DNA of 64,000 bases, from positions 992,001 through 1,056,000 of the forward strand of contig OY969700.1 in assembly GCA_963702035.1 (NCBI GenBank), written 5' to 3'. Shown here in pieces: positions 32,778 through 41,936 of this stretch; within the stretch, counting starts at the first letter, position 1, and each line of letters begins with the position of its first letter. Source of the DNA: VRUE01 sp963702035. GTDB lineage: Bacteria; Actinomycetota; Thermoleophilia; Solirubrobacterales; 70-9. Made by a program: the position numbers and the translations under genes. The notes below the pieces were generated by a model. It was not told where the DNA came from, searched no databases, and was given only the letters and a program-made list of their open reading frames with translations.

Positions 32778-35098
32778 TGCTGGCGCGCAAGGCAATCCGC
32801 GACCTGCGCGCGATGGGGCTGCGCGCCGTCCTGATCGTCGCGGTGATCGGAGCCGGCCCGGGAACGGCGGCGGGCATCTCCCTCGCCATGCACGACGTGG
32901 GGCAGACTCGCGACGCCTTCTACTCGCGATACGCGCTCGCCGGCCTCGACCTGCGCCTGCGCCGTCCTCTCACCCAGCAGCTTCTGCTGGCGCGGGCTCG
33001 GGGGGCGGGGGCGACGCGGACGGCGCTGCGCCTCATCCTCGACGGCGCCGCCTCCCAACCGGGCCGCCGCGGGCGGAGCTCCGCCGAGGTGGTCGGCATG
33101 CCGGTGGGCGCGTCGCTCAACCGCCTCGCCGTCACCGCCGGCCGGGGCCTTGATCGCGCCGCGGGGCGCGGGGCGGTGATCGACACCGACTATGCGGATC
33201 GCTTCGGCATCCATCCGGGCGATCGCCTCCGCCTGTGGATCGCCGGGCGCACGATCGCCGTGCGCGTCCGGGGCCTGGCGCGAAGCCCCGAGTACCTGCT
33301 TGCCACCGCCAACCCCGACTACCTGGTGCCTCAGCGGGGCTCACTCGCCGTTGCCTTCCTGCCCCGCGCCTCCCTGCAGCGGCTGACCGGCCTTCGTGGC
33401 CACGTCAACGACCTTGCCGCCGACCTCCCCGGCGGGGGGACGGGGCGCCGCGCCGGCCGGTTGGCCGCGGGCCTGCCGACCGCGCGCGTCACTCCCCGCT
33501 CCCGCCAGTACGGACTGCGCCTGACCGAGGCCGACGTCCACAGCTTCTCGATCTTCGCGCCGGTGATGGGGGTGGTGTTCGGGATCGTCGGCCTGCTGCT
33601 GATCGCGCTCAGCCTGCGCCGCCTGGTCAGCTCCCAGCGCCGCGAGCTGGGCGCGCTGCTGGCGATCGGCTACCCGCCGCGCACGGTGATCGCCTCGGTA
33701 CTGCTGCCGGCGGCGTCGCTCGGCGCGCTCGGCGCCGCGCTCGCCGTCGGCGTGGCGATCGGCGTGGGGCGGCTCGTCGCCGACGAGTACTCCAGCGCCG
33801 TCGGCTTCCCGGTGACCCAGCACCCGCTGGCGGCCGGGCCGCTGGCGCTGGCGGCCGGGCTGGCGCTGGCGGCGACGCTGCTGGCGGCGGTCCTTCCCGC
33901 CTACCGGCTTGCTCGCCTCGACCCGATCGAGGCGCTGCGCGGCGAGAGCGTCGGCTCCTTCGAGCTGCCCCGCTGGCTACAGCGGCTCACCTCGATCGGA
34001 CCGCCGGCGCTCACCTACGGCCTGCGAGGACTGCTGCGCCGGCCGCTGCTCAGCGCCGCCACCGTGGTCAGCATCGCCGGCGCGATCGGCCTGGCGGCGG
34101 CGCTCAACATCCTCGTCTCCTCGACCCACAGCTCGGTGGACGCCGCCTTCGCCAACCAGGGCTGGACGCACTCCGTGGACCTCGCGCGCCCCCTGCCGCT
34201 CAGTCGTGTCGCCACGCTCACCAGGCAGGCCGGAGCCGCTCGTGCCGAGCCGGTCGTGGAGGGACCGGCGGAATTGCGCGTGGTTGGGGCCGCGGGCTGG
34301 ACGGGTGCCCAGCTGGCCGGGCTGCCGCGCCGCCCGTCGCTGCTGCGACTTGACCTGACCTCCGGCCTGGGTCCCGAGCCGGGCCGGATCGTGCTCAGCG
34401 CCCAGACCGCGCGCAGGCTCGGCGCGTCGCTCGGGGACCGCTTGTCGCTGCACACCTCCGGCCGCGGGGCAGTGGTCGGCGTCGGCGGCATCGCCCGCAC
34501 TCTCGCCGGAGAGCAGACCTACCTGCCATCGGGCGAGGCCTCCCGCCTGCTCGGCCTCCCCGGCCGGGCAACCAGCGTCCTCGTCGACGGGAGCGCGTCC
34601 GTTGCACGCCGCCTGCGTGGCGATCCCGCCGTGGCCCGCGTGACCTCGAAGGCCTCCGCCCTGACCGCGGAGCGGGAGCTGCTGGGCGAGCTGACGGGGC
34701 TGATCTCCGTCCTACAGGCGATCAGCCTCGGCGTCGGCGCCCTCTTTCTCGTCTCCACCCTGGCGCTCTCCTACCTGGACCGGCGCGGCGAGTTCGCGAC
34801 GCTGGCGGCGCTCGGCTACGGGCGGCGCCAGATCGGCGGGGCGGTGGCCGGCGAGGCCCTCAGTCAGACGATCGCCGCGGCGGCCCTCTCGATCCCCCTC
34901 GGCGTGCTGATCGCCTCGCCCCTCTCGCAGCGGATCTCCGAAGCCTGGTTCGAGATCGGCCTGCATCCCGAGCCCCCGAGCTTCCTGCTGGTCATCCTCC
35001 CCGCGCTCGCCCTGGCGCTGCTCGCCGCCGCGCATGCGACCCAGCGCGCCCTGCGACTCAACATCGCCGCCACGGTCAGAGCCCGCCTGATCGGTTGA
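32777..35098 (+). CDS. FtsX-like ABC permease
   Basis: 773 aa with an N-terminal membrane helix, an extracytoplasmic domain, three helices with SSQRRELGALLAIGYPPRTV (FtsX-like domain), a second half starting YGLRGLLRRPLLSAATVVSI, and a final FtsX domain with DRRGEFATLAALGYGRRQIG. The duplicated layout is that of long LolCE/MacB-type exporters in Gram-positives. Substrate unknown; lipids, lipoproteins or antimicrobials are usual. Confidence 0.9.
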   Translation: MLARKAIRDLRAMGLRAVLIVAVIGAGPGTAAGISLAMHDVGQTRDAFYSRYALAGLDLRLRRPLTQQLLLARARGAGATRTALRLILDGAASQPGRRGRSSAEVVGMPVGASLNRLAVTAGRGLDRAAGRGAVIDTDYADRFGIHPGDRLRLWIAGRTIAVRVRGLARSPEYLLATANPDYLVPQRGSLAVAFLPRASLQRLTGLRGHVNDLAADLPGGGTGRRAGRLAAGLPTARVTPRSRQYGLRLTEADVHSFSIFAPVMGVVFGIVGLLLIALSLRRLVSSQRRELGALLAIGYPPRTVIASVLLPAASLGALGAALAVGVAIGVGRLVADEYSSAVGFPVTQHPLAAGPLALAAGLALAATLLAAVLPAYRLARLDPIEALRGESVGSFELPRWLQRLTSIGPPALTYGLRGLLRRPLLSAATVVSIAGAIGLAAALNILVSSTHSSVDAAFANQGWTHSVDLARPLPLSRVATLTRQAGAARAEPVVEGPAELRVVGAAGWTGAQLAGLPRRPSLLRLDLTSGLGPEPGRIVLSAQTARRLGASLGDRLSLHTSGRGAVVGVGGIARTLAGEQTYLPSGEASRLLGLPGRATSVLVDGSASVARRLRGDPAVARVTSKASALTAERELLGELTGLISVLQAISLGVGALFLVSTLALSYLDRRGEFATLAALGYGRRQIGGAVAGEALSQTIAAAALSIPLGVLIASPLSQRISEAWFEIGLHPEPPSFLLVILPALALALLAAAHATQRALRLNIAATVRARLIG

Positions 35099-35210
35099 AC
35101 GGCGACACGATGGCACTTTGGAGCGGCTGCTCTTCGTCAAGGCGAGAGCGTGATTTGCGCTGGCTGACGTGCTCGCAACCACGCAAGAGCAGTTGTGTCA
35201 GGATCGCCGC

Positions 35211-35635
35211 ATGGCAGATAAATCGGTCGCGGACCAGCTCCGCAAGCTCGGCGTGAAAAATGCAAATGTCCTCGTGCGGATGGCCGAGCGTGGACAACTC
35301 CTCGAGCTGAAGTGCGAGATGCCGCAGTGCTACCACCGCAAAGGACGCCGCGCGTTCGATCCGCTCACGACGAAGCGCACCAAGTGGTCGCCCTCGCGCG
35401 ACCACTACCCGATCCTCAAGTCGGCCGGCGGGAAGCTAGGTCCCGAGAACGTTCGACGTCCCATACGGAGTGCAATCAGCAGGACTACACCCGGCGGAAG
35501 CAAATCGGGGCGCTGCTTGCGGCAGACAAGTCACTGGAATACATCGCCGACACGCTGAACCGCAAGCGTGTCCCCCCGGGCCACGGAAGAAACCAATGGA
35601 CGGCCGCCATGGTGCGCGAGGCCTACGTGTCCTAG
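35211..35635 (+). pseudogene. HNH endonuclease-like gene with a frameshift
   Basis: Starts MADKSVADQLRKLGVKNANV. A CEMPQC zinc-knuckle-like pair and RDHYPILKSAGGKLGPENVR lead into the HNH core, but the last part (HTECNQQDYTRRKQIGALLA, then SLEYIADTLNRKRVPPGHGR) is in another frame. One missing base near 35460 breaks the domain between its first and second halves. The C-terminal part resembles recombinase-associated helices. It may be a sequencing error or a real loss. Confidence 0.65.
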
Positions 35636-36010
35636 TCCGGGTTCGGTGCTGGGTGCCGCTTCGCGCGAAAGCCGAAAGTCTTTTGGCCCGCGTAGTTGAC
35701 GCTTGCGTTTCGCGCGGAGCAAGAGTGCCGCAGCGTAGCTATGTCCCAGGCGGGGAGGGCGAGCCTCCGTGGAACTTGGTGCCGCTCACCCAGGTTCACG
35801 CGATCTCGAGGGCCGTGCGGCATCAGCAGACGGTTTGCGCGCTTGCAGCTTCGCCCATCAACAGCTGTCTGCCGGGCGGGCGCCGCCTCCGAGTCACACT
35901 CAAGATTCGCGTCCACCGATCGATTAGACCTCTCTTACCGCGACGTTAGAGTTGCGTTAGGCAGCCAACATAGCTTCGTGCGCTCTGATCAACCGACCAA
36001 GGGATAAAAC
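35636..36010. other. Intergenic region, no convincing gene
   Basis: 375 bp. It holds the motif copies at its left end. An open frame on the minus strand (35632-35916) has no recognisable features and no good start. CGTTAGAGTTGCGTTAGGC occurs before the next gene and should include its promoter. Confidence 0.5.
35659..35725 (+). repeat. Inter-gene motif, copies 1a and 1b
   Basis: CTTCGCGCGAAAGC at 35659-35672, 24 bp after the HNH stop, and TTTCGCGCGGAGCAAGAG at 35708-35725. Both match the island motif YTTCGCGCRAAGCRGGAGC. Confidence 0.5.
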
Positions 36011-36553
36011 TTGAACCGGATATTCATGAAGTGCATGGTGGGATCGCTCGCCATCGCGGCCGGCGTGCTCGCGCTCGCGGGATGCGGTGGCAGCTCTGGG
36101 GCTGGTGCCTCGGCGGCAGCGAGCACGGCAAGCGGGACCCCGGCCGCCGCGAAGGCGGCGTCGTCGCTGGTCATCGGGACCTATAAGACTCCTGAAGATG
36201 GCACGCTCATCACCGGCGCCAAGAACAGGACGCTCTATGTATTCAAGCCGGACGAAAAGTCCACGTCCGCGCACGAGAAGTTGAGCACCTGCAAAGGCGG
36301 CTGCGCGGCGGTGTGGCCACCGGTTCTCGCCTCCAACACTCCGGCGGTGGCTGGTGAAGCCAACGCGTCCCTCATCGGCTTGACGACGCGCAGCGACGGC
36401 ACTAAACAGGTCACTTACAACGGCCTCCCCCTGTACTACTACACGGCCGATACGAAGGCCGGCCAGGCCACGGGCAACCATCTCAAGGACGGTTTCGGTC
36501 TCTGGGTCGGAGTGCTTCCGAGCGGCAAGCTCGCTCCGGACGGCACCTCTTGA
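36011..36553 (+). CDS. Secreted lipoprotein with Y-x4-D repeats
   Basis: 180 aa. Lipobox VLALAGCGGSS, an Ala/Ser-rich linker, then two repeats of the COG4315 type: KNRTLYVFKPDEKSTSAHEK ending CKGGCAAVWPPVL, and NGLPLYYYTADTKAGQATGN. The Y-x4-D repeats are characteristic of this family; the cysteine pair in the first repeat is also typical. Function unknown. Confidence 0.9.
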   Translation: MNRIFMKCMVGSLAIAAGVLALAGCGGSSGAGASAAASTASGTPAAAKAASSLVIGTYKTPEDGTLITGAKNRTLYVFKPDEKSTSAHEKLSTCKGGCAAVWPPVLASNTPAVAGEANASLIGLTTRSDGTKQVTYNGLPLYYYTADTKAGQATGNHLKDGFGLWVGVLPSGKLAPDGTS

Positions 36554-36936
36554 TGTAGGGCGCAAGCAAGCAGCGGTTCGGGGGTGCCGACAGGCCCCCC
36601 GGCGCTGCTGCCATGAAGTGGGCCGAACCGGGTTTGACGGACGCCGCGATCGCACCAGAGCGCCCCGCCCTCGGCCTTTGCCTGGCCCCCAAGGCTCCTC
36701 TCCCTTTCGCGCGAAGCGGGAGCGTCCGCAGTGCCCAAGACCGGCTCGCGACTCCACTCGATACCCGCAAACTGAGCGACAACCTCGTCGCCCCCGCCGC
36801 TCCAAGTGGAACCATATGCACGTGCCGTTGGCGTGACCCCTAGGGCGTGCTAATACGGCCTTGACGTAGTGGAGGCGGAAGTTCGTTCATCGCCAGTCAG
36901 GCCGGAGAGAGGACAGCTATAACCGGGATGTGACTC
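36554..36936. other. Intergenic region with one motif copy
   Basis: 383 bp without a convincing gene. A motif copy CTTTCGCGCGAAGCGGGAGC lies at 36704-36724. Short open frames here are shadows. Confidence 0.5.
36704..36724 (+). repeat. Inter-gene motif, copy 2
   Basis: CTTTCGCGCGAAGCGGGAGC, one of the two best matches to the consensus; the other is at 41554. Confidence 0.55.
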
Positions 36937-37569
36937 ATGGAACGCATTGACGATCCCCAGCTTCTCGGAATCCTTAACCAGCGCATACTGCGCACCGCCG
37001 AATTATTCGATTTGAGCCCCGCAACTTTTCCGAGCCCAGCGGAGCTGGTATGGCGCCCCAATAGATCTCCCCAGTTCGAACTTTTCGACCCCGGAATTCG
37101 CATCTTCCTGACGAACAAGAACTACCCGCAGCAAGCGCGATACCAGATTGCCCATGAGGTCGTACATGGCACGCTCAGCCCGACCCGCGTCGTCTTCGAT
37201 TGGGTGCAGGAGATGTTCGCAGTTCTTCTGGCAGTGTGGGCGATGGAGGAAGCTGGGATGCAAGAGTATGCGGACGGTGAGAGGGAAGTGCTTAGGCGTA
37301 ACGCCACTGACCTCGACGTTCAGGCAATGCTCCAAATGAAAGTCGCGCTTCCCATCCCGCCCCCTCTTTATGGGCGGGCATTCCTTGTGGGGACCCAACT
37401 CAACGAAGCGATTGGCTGGGAGAGGTTGAAGCTGCTGGGAGCTTCATTTGACGTCGAGACCGGAAAACACGACGTGCGCACTTGGCTGGCTGGCCTGGAG
37501 CGAAGTGATCGTTCGGCGGCGGAGTGCATATTGAAAGGCCAGGCCGCGCTTCAACCTGATTGTGGTTGA
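36937..37569 (+). CDS. M78-like zinc metallopeptidase domain protein
   Basis: 210 aa. The zinc-site helix reads ARYQIAHEVVHGTLSP (HExxH), preceded by GIRIFLTNKNYPQQ, a strand typical of IrrE/ImmA-type enzymes, and followed by a helical segment FDWVQEMFAVLLAVWAMEEA. No helix-turn-helix domain is attached. ImmA-type proteases often destroy repressors in mobile elements; whether this does so is unknown. A motif copy follows 26 bp after the stop. Confidence 0.65.
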   Translation: MERIDDPQLLGILNQRILRTAELFDLSPATFPSPAELVWRPNRSPQFELFDPGIRIFLTNKNYPQQARYQIAHEVVHGTLSPTRVVFDWVQEMFAVLLAVWAMEEAGMQEYADGEREVLRRNATDLDVQAMLQMKVALPIPPPLYGRAFLVGTQLNEAIGWERLKLLGASFDVETGKHDVRTWLAGLERSDRSAAECILKGQAALQPDCG

Positions 37570-37594
37570 CACCCTCCCAGCTGATAATGCTCGA

Positions 37595-37613
37595 CCTCGC
37601 GCGAAGCGAGAGC
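37595..37613 (+). repeat. Inter-gene motif, copy 3
   Basis: CCTCGCGCGAAGCGAGAGC, 26 bp after the metallopeptidase stop. Confidence 0.5.
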
Positions 37614-37680
37614 AGGCTTGTCCTTCACCGATCCGGTGAACGTGGCTCAGTGAACGGCCAGGTACTCGACGCGAGTCGCC

Positions 37681-38958
37681 CCAGCCCGGCCAACGAAGTC
37701 CCCGAAATACGCCGATCCAGCCGTCGAGCGCCAGCTGCGCCGCTTCCCGCCGCGGGTCGGCAGCTTCTCCCTGCCGAGCTGGGAACCGGACCCCGACTTC
37801 GACATCGCGACCCACATGCGCCATGCGTCCCTGCCGGCGCCGGGCGGGGAGGCCGAGCTGCTCGAGTGGCTCGGCGACTTCTACTCCCACCGCCTCGACC
37901 GCGCGCATCCGCTCTGGGAGACGACCCTCCTCGACGGGCTCGCCGAGGGGCGCTGGGCGCTGGCGACGAAGGTGCACCACTGCCTGGTCGACGGAATCGG
38001 CGGCGCCTCGGTGACGAGCGCGCTTCTCGACGCCGGGCCCGACCCGGCCCCCGGCTCGAAGGGCCTCGCGGCGGCTCTCGCACCGCCTGGCGAAGACGAA
38101 GAGGCCGAGCGCGGCACGATCTCGAAGCTCTTCGGCGTGGTGGGCGACGGCGTCGACGCGGCGCTGCACCCGCGCAGGCTCGCCTCGGCCCTGTCCCGAT
38201 CCCGGGCGCTGGCCGAGATGGTCATCCGCGAGGAGCTGATCGGGGCTACCCACACCAGCCTCAACGAGCCGATCGGCGGCACGCGGCGCCTTGCCGCCGT
38301 CGATGTGCCGCTCGACGAGCTGAAGCAGGTCAAGCGCGAGCTGGGCGGCACCGTCAACGACGTCGTCCTGGCCGCCACCGCCGGCGGCCTGCGCCGCATC
38401 TTCGAGCACCGAGGGGAGGGCCCAAGCGTGGACAGCGTCCGGGCGATGGTCCCGGTCAGCGTGCGCGAAGCGGGCGAGGCGCTCGCGCTCGGCAACCGGG
38501 TCTCCTCCCTGTTCGTCGAACTGCCGGTCGCCGAGCCCGATCCACTGCTCCGCTACCGCAAGACCGTGGCGGCGGCGAAGGAGCTGAAGAGCGGCAACCA
38601 GACGGTGGGGACCGAGACGCTGATCGAGGTTGCCGGCGCGGCGCCGCCGCTGATCCAAAGCGTGGTGGCGCGGCTGGCCTTCACGCCGCGGCTGTTCAAC
38701 CTCACGATCACCAACGTGCCGGGGCCGCAGACGACCCTTTACGCGCAGGGTGCGCCGCTGCGCCGCATCGTGCCGCTGGTGCCGATCTTCTCCGGCCACG
38801 CGGTCGGGGTCGCCGCGGTCAGCTACGACGGCACGGTCACCTTCGGGCTCAACGCCGATCGCGCCACGGTCCCGGACCTCGACGTGCTCAGGGACGGCAT
38901 CGAGGCCGCGCTGGGGGAGCTGCGACACCTCGCCGGCTCCGATCCCGGACCGGCCTAG
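37681..38958 (+). pseudogene. Wax ester synthase / DGAT, 5'-truncated
   Basis: Recognisable WS/DGAT sequence starts with VERQLRRFPPRVGSFSLPSW, and the catalytic motif ATKVHHCLVDGIGG (HHxxxDG) and C-terminal NLTITNVPGPQTTLYAQGAP are present. Full proteins begin about 60 residues earlier; that part and any start codon are missing, and TGA stops lie just upstream. An internal ATG at 37816 could give a 380-aa product. The loss coincides with the motif copy at 37595, suggesting an insertion or deletion boundary. Its stop overlaps the SDR stop in CTAG. Confidence 0.75.
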
Positions 38959-39755
38959 GACAGCAGCCGTCCGCCGTTGACGACGATCTGCGTGCCGGTC
39001 ATGTAGCTGGAGAGCTCGGAGGCGAGGAACAGCGCCGTACGGCCGATGTCGTCGGGGTCGCCCATCCGCCCCATCGGGATCATCGCCTCGAAGCCTTCCA
39101 GGGCCGCCCCGCCGATGTCACCGACGCCAGGCGTCGCGATCCCGCCCGGCGCGATCGCGTTGACCCAGATGCCATGCGGCGCGAGCTCCAGGGCGACGTT
39201 TTTGGTGAAGCCCCAGGCACCGTGCTTGGACGCGTCGTAGTGGGCGAGCCCGACCATCGACGGATGCAGCGCGTCGATCGAGGTGACGTTGACGATCCGG
39301 CCGCCGTTGCCCTGGGCGATCATGCGCGCCGAAACGGCTTTCGTACACAAGAACAGGCCGGTCAGATTGACGTCGATGACGCGCTGGAAGGTCGCGAGAT
39401 CGAGGTCGCTCAGCGGCAGCATCGGGAATATCCCGGCGTTGTTGACGAGGATGTCGACGCCATCGAACGTCTCGACCGCGGCGTCCACCATGCTCTCGGC
39501 GCTCTCGGGATCGCTGACGTCGCAGCGCACCGCGAGAGCGCTGTCCGCTCGCCGGGCCCGCAGGCCCTCGGCCTCACGCTCAGCGACGTCAGCGTCGAGA
39601 TCCGCGACGACGACGCTCGCACCCGCCTCGTGCAGGCGACGGACGATGCCAAGCCCGATCCCCATCGCACCGCCGGTTACGATCGCGGTGCGATCGCTGA
39701 GGTCGATCAGCTCGGGCAACGAGGTGGCCTCTGGCGCGGCGATCGTGGGGCTCAT
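38955..39755 (-). CDS. SDR-family oxidoreductase
   Basis: 266 aa from ATG at 39755. NAD(P)-binding TAIVTGGAMGIGLGIV (TGxxxGxG), VDILVNNAGIFP, catalytic Ser in NVTSIDALH and the YDASKHG (YxxxK) motif, and C-terminal YMTGTQIVVNGGRLLS. A classic three-layer SDR; the D in VVVADLDADV suggests NAD preference. Substrate unknown. Confidence 0.92.
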   Translation of the reverse strand: MSPTIAAPEATSLPELIDLSDRTAIVTGGAMGIGLGIVRRLHEAGASVVVADLDADVAEREAEGLRARRADSALAVRCDVSDPESAESMVDAAVETFDGVDILVNNAGIFPMLPLSDLDLATFQRVIDVNLTGLFLCTKAVSARMIAQGNGGRIVNVTSIDALHPSMVGLAHYDASKHGAWGFTKNVALELAPHGIWVNAIAPGGIATPGVGDIGGAALEGFEAMIPMGRMGDPDDIGRTALFLASELSSYMTGTQIVVNGGRLLS

Positions 39756-39869
39756 GGCATTGAGGTTCGCATGCGCGCGGGTGACGAACATCCGTGATCG
39801 TCCGCCGGCCGGAGCGGAGGACTACCTACACGGAAACTCCCTGTATCCGCTTGCTCGAAGTGGACGCAA

Positions 39870-40169
39870 TCAATCGAGGTCGAACGCGGCCGCGATCGCG
39901 TCGCTCAGGGCCGACTCTTGACTATCGAGCAGCACGCCGATCTGCTCTCCCACGGCATCGGTGGGAATGGTCGTGATGTTGTCGCAACTGACCACCGACG
40001 GCTCGGTGAGGCCGTTCGCGGCATCGACGCCCACCTCGCTGGAGAGCCCGCGGACGGTTGTGGTGATCGGAGCGACGGTCACCGTCCTGAGATGGGGCCG
40101 CACGAGCTCACGCGTAAGGATCAGCACGGGTCGAGCCTTGTCGAGCTGTGCGACATGAATGGCCCGCAT
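39870..40169 (-). CDS. MazF/PemK-type toxin
   Basis: 99 aa. The family pattern KARPVLILTRELVRPHLRTV, TVAPITTTVRGLSSEV, then VVSCDNITTIPTDAVGEQIG is clear. MazF toxins are ribosome-independent RNases. Its start overlaps the antitoxin stop (TGATG), the usual toxin-antitoxin arrangement. Confidence 0.9.
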   Translation of the reverse strand: MRAIHVAQLDKARPVLILTRELVRPHLRTVTVAPITTTVRGLSSEVGVDAANGLTEPSVVSCDNITTIPTDAVGEQIGVLLDSQESALSDAIAAAFDLD

Positions 40170-40402
40170 CAGGCGAGCTCGTGCGGAAGGCCGGCCGCGT
40201 GCTCAGCCAGCCCCGCGAGCTCTGGGTCCGGGCCGGTGCGGGCAAGGATCCGGGCATCGCGTTCGGCAAGGGCGCGCCGCCGCTCGCGCTCGAGCGCACG
40301 GGTGACGACAATCGCCCGGCTGCGCGCGGTGCCGGAGTCGACGATCTCGTCAACGAAGTTGACAAGCTCGTCTGGAAGCCGGACGGCGATCTGCTTGCTC
40401 AT
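40169..40402 (-). CDS. Ribbon-helix-helix antitoxin
   Basis: 77 aa. Starts MSKQIAVRLPDELVNFVDEI, the N-terminal strand and helix of a ribbon-helix-helix DNA-binding domain, then SGTARSRAIVVTRALERERR. It should neutralise the toxin and repress the operon. Confidence 0.88.
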   Translation of the reverse strand: MSKQIAVRLPDELVNFVDEIVDSGTARSRAIVVTRALERERRRALAERDARILARTGPDPELAGLAEHAAGLPHELA

Positions 40403-40490
40403 CCCAAAATGGTAGCAAAATGGGACCCACCGTCTCTGCGTCTATTCACGCAAGGCAGAAGCTCGGGGAGGTTGCGACAATCGGATCTCG

Positions 40491-40988
40491 ATGAGCCGGG
40501 AAGAGGCGTCTCCATCGTGGTCGGGCTCTGGCGAGGGCGAGCAGCTGTGGTTCCTTGGAACCCTGGCGACGATCCGGATCCCGGGAGAAGCGGTGGAGGG
40601 GCGCTTTGCCCTGCTCGAGTTCCTCTTCCCCCGCGACGCCTCCCCACCCCTGCACACCCATCCTCAGGACGAGAGCTACGTCGTGCTGGAGGGGAATCTG
40701 ACCATCCAGGCCGCAGACCAGCGTTTCGAGCTGTCCCCCGGTGGTGCCGGCGCGGTGCCGATGGGAGTCGCGCACACCTTCCGGGTGGATAGCGACACGG
40801 CCCGAGTGCTGGTGCTGAGCACGCCTGCCGGCCTCGAGCGCATGGTGCGCGACGGTTCGGTGCCCGCCGATGCCTCAATGCTGCCCCCGGCAGACGCACA
40901 AAGGCCCAGCATGGAGGAGCTGGAGGAGATATTTCGTCGCCACGGCCAGGTCAACCTCGGTCCACCCCTCGAGCCCGCTCGGCGGTAA
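40491..40988 (+). CDS. Cupin-domain protein
   Basis: 165 aa. Cupin motif one PPLHTHPQDESYVVLEGNLT (two His and Glu ligands) and motif two GAVPMGVAHTFRVDSDTARV. The C-terminal part is helical. It resembles quercetinase-like or sugar-related cupins, but substrate is unknown. Confidence 0.85.
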   Translation: MSREEASPSWSGSGEGEQLWFLGTLATIRIPGEAVEGRFALLEFLFPRDASPPLHTHPQDESYVVLEGNLTIQAADQRFELSPGGAGAVPMGVAHTFRVDSDTARVLVLSTPAGLERMVRDGSVPADASMLPPADAQRPSMEELEEIFRRHGQVNLGPPLEPARR

Positions 40989-41000
40989 CTGCTTTCCGTT

Positions 41001-41048
41001 CCCTTCGCGCGTTCGGAGCGCGATGCTGGATATCGCGCGAAGGAGAAC
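41001..41048 (+). repeat. Inter-gene motif, copy 4 (degenerate pair)
   Basis: CCCTTCGCGCGTTCGGAGCG at 41001-41020 and TATCGCGCGAAGGAGAAC at 41031-41048, starting 13 bp after the cupin stop. Confidence 0.4.
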
Positions 41049-41136
41049 ACTTCGCGCCCCCGCGGAATAAGCGGCTCCAACTCGGGCGCACTGATTCACA
41101 CTCGATGCCCCCGAAGACTGTCGATATGGTGAGGCG

Positions 41137-41523
41137 ATGATTCCAATTGCCATGGCGTCTTCTGGCTGGGTTTCGCTTGTAGTCGCCGCGATGGCGCTTG
41201 TGACGAGCGGAATCGCAGCCTGGTTCACGGCCTCGCGCGAGGGCTCGCGCACTCTGTTTGCGGACCAGACGGCTCGCAACGCCGAGTTCCAGATGGCAAA
41301 GCGGGAGGTCTACGCCAGTCTTCTTTCGGCAAGTCGCGCCTATAGCGAAGAACCACAAAATGGCACGAAGCGAAGCGAATTCCACCGTGAGTTTGCGCGT
41401 GGGCTGATGCATGCGCGCCCTGATGTCGTGGAGGTCATCGAAAATGAGCTGGGACGGGGCTTCCCAGGCCGCGCGCCAAACTGGCATCGGTTGACCAACG
41501 TACTTCGAGACGACATCAACTGA
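41137..41523 (+). CDS. Small single-pass membrane protein, unknown
   Basis: 128 aa. N-terminal membrane helix (WVSLVVAAMALVTSGIAAWF) and a soluble helical part with QMAKREVYASLLSASRAYSE. Layout is like 45766-46203: one helix then about 100 cytoplasmic residues. No conserved domain recognised. A motif copy follows 31 bp after the stop. Confidence 0.6.
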   Translation: MIPIAMASSGWVSLVVAAMALVTSGIAAWFTASREGSRTLFADQTARNAEFQMAKREVYASLLSASRAYSEEPQNGTKRSEFHREFARGLMHARPDVVEVIENELGRGFPGRAPNWHRLTNVLRDDIN

Positions 41524-41553
41524 CGTCCAGTCTCCGTGTGGCTGCAGTGCCGG

Positions 41554-41574
41554 ACTTCGCGCGAAGCGGGAGCG
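41554..41574 (+). repeat. Inter-gene motif, copy 5
   Basis: ACTTCGCGCGAAGCGGGAGC, 31 bp after the preceding stop; contains the palindrome CTTCGCGCGAAG. Confidence 0.55.
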
Positions 41575-41936
41575 ATGGACCGAACTAGCGATTCTTGGCT
41601 GCAAATCTTGATCCGGCTTCACGATCTGCTGAGTTAGCCTCCCAGGCATGTGGCGCCAGCGTGGACCGTTCAGCACCGAGGAGCGCGCCAACCTGCACCA
41701 GCATGCGCTGCTCTCCACCAGACGGATAGCCCGTAGGGATGTCGATGCATTTCGAGATGTTGTGAACTCAGCCCCTGACGAGCGCGCAATTCAGACGCAT
41801 CTGTCGGAGCATCCTCACCTCTGGCAGTCTCTTTCGGGCGGGGAGCAGCCGTGGGTTCTGCCCAAGGTTCGATTCGGAGGACGTTACGAGGCCGACTTTC
41901 TCGTCGCGTCCGAGAGTTCTTTGGGCATTGAGTGGA

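Noticed and set aside
36613..36843. Small plus-strand frame between the Y-x4-D lipoprotein and the metallopeptidase
   Set aside because: No ribosome binding site, poor composition and overlap with the inter-gene motif.
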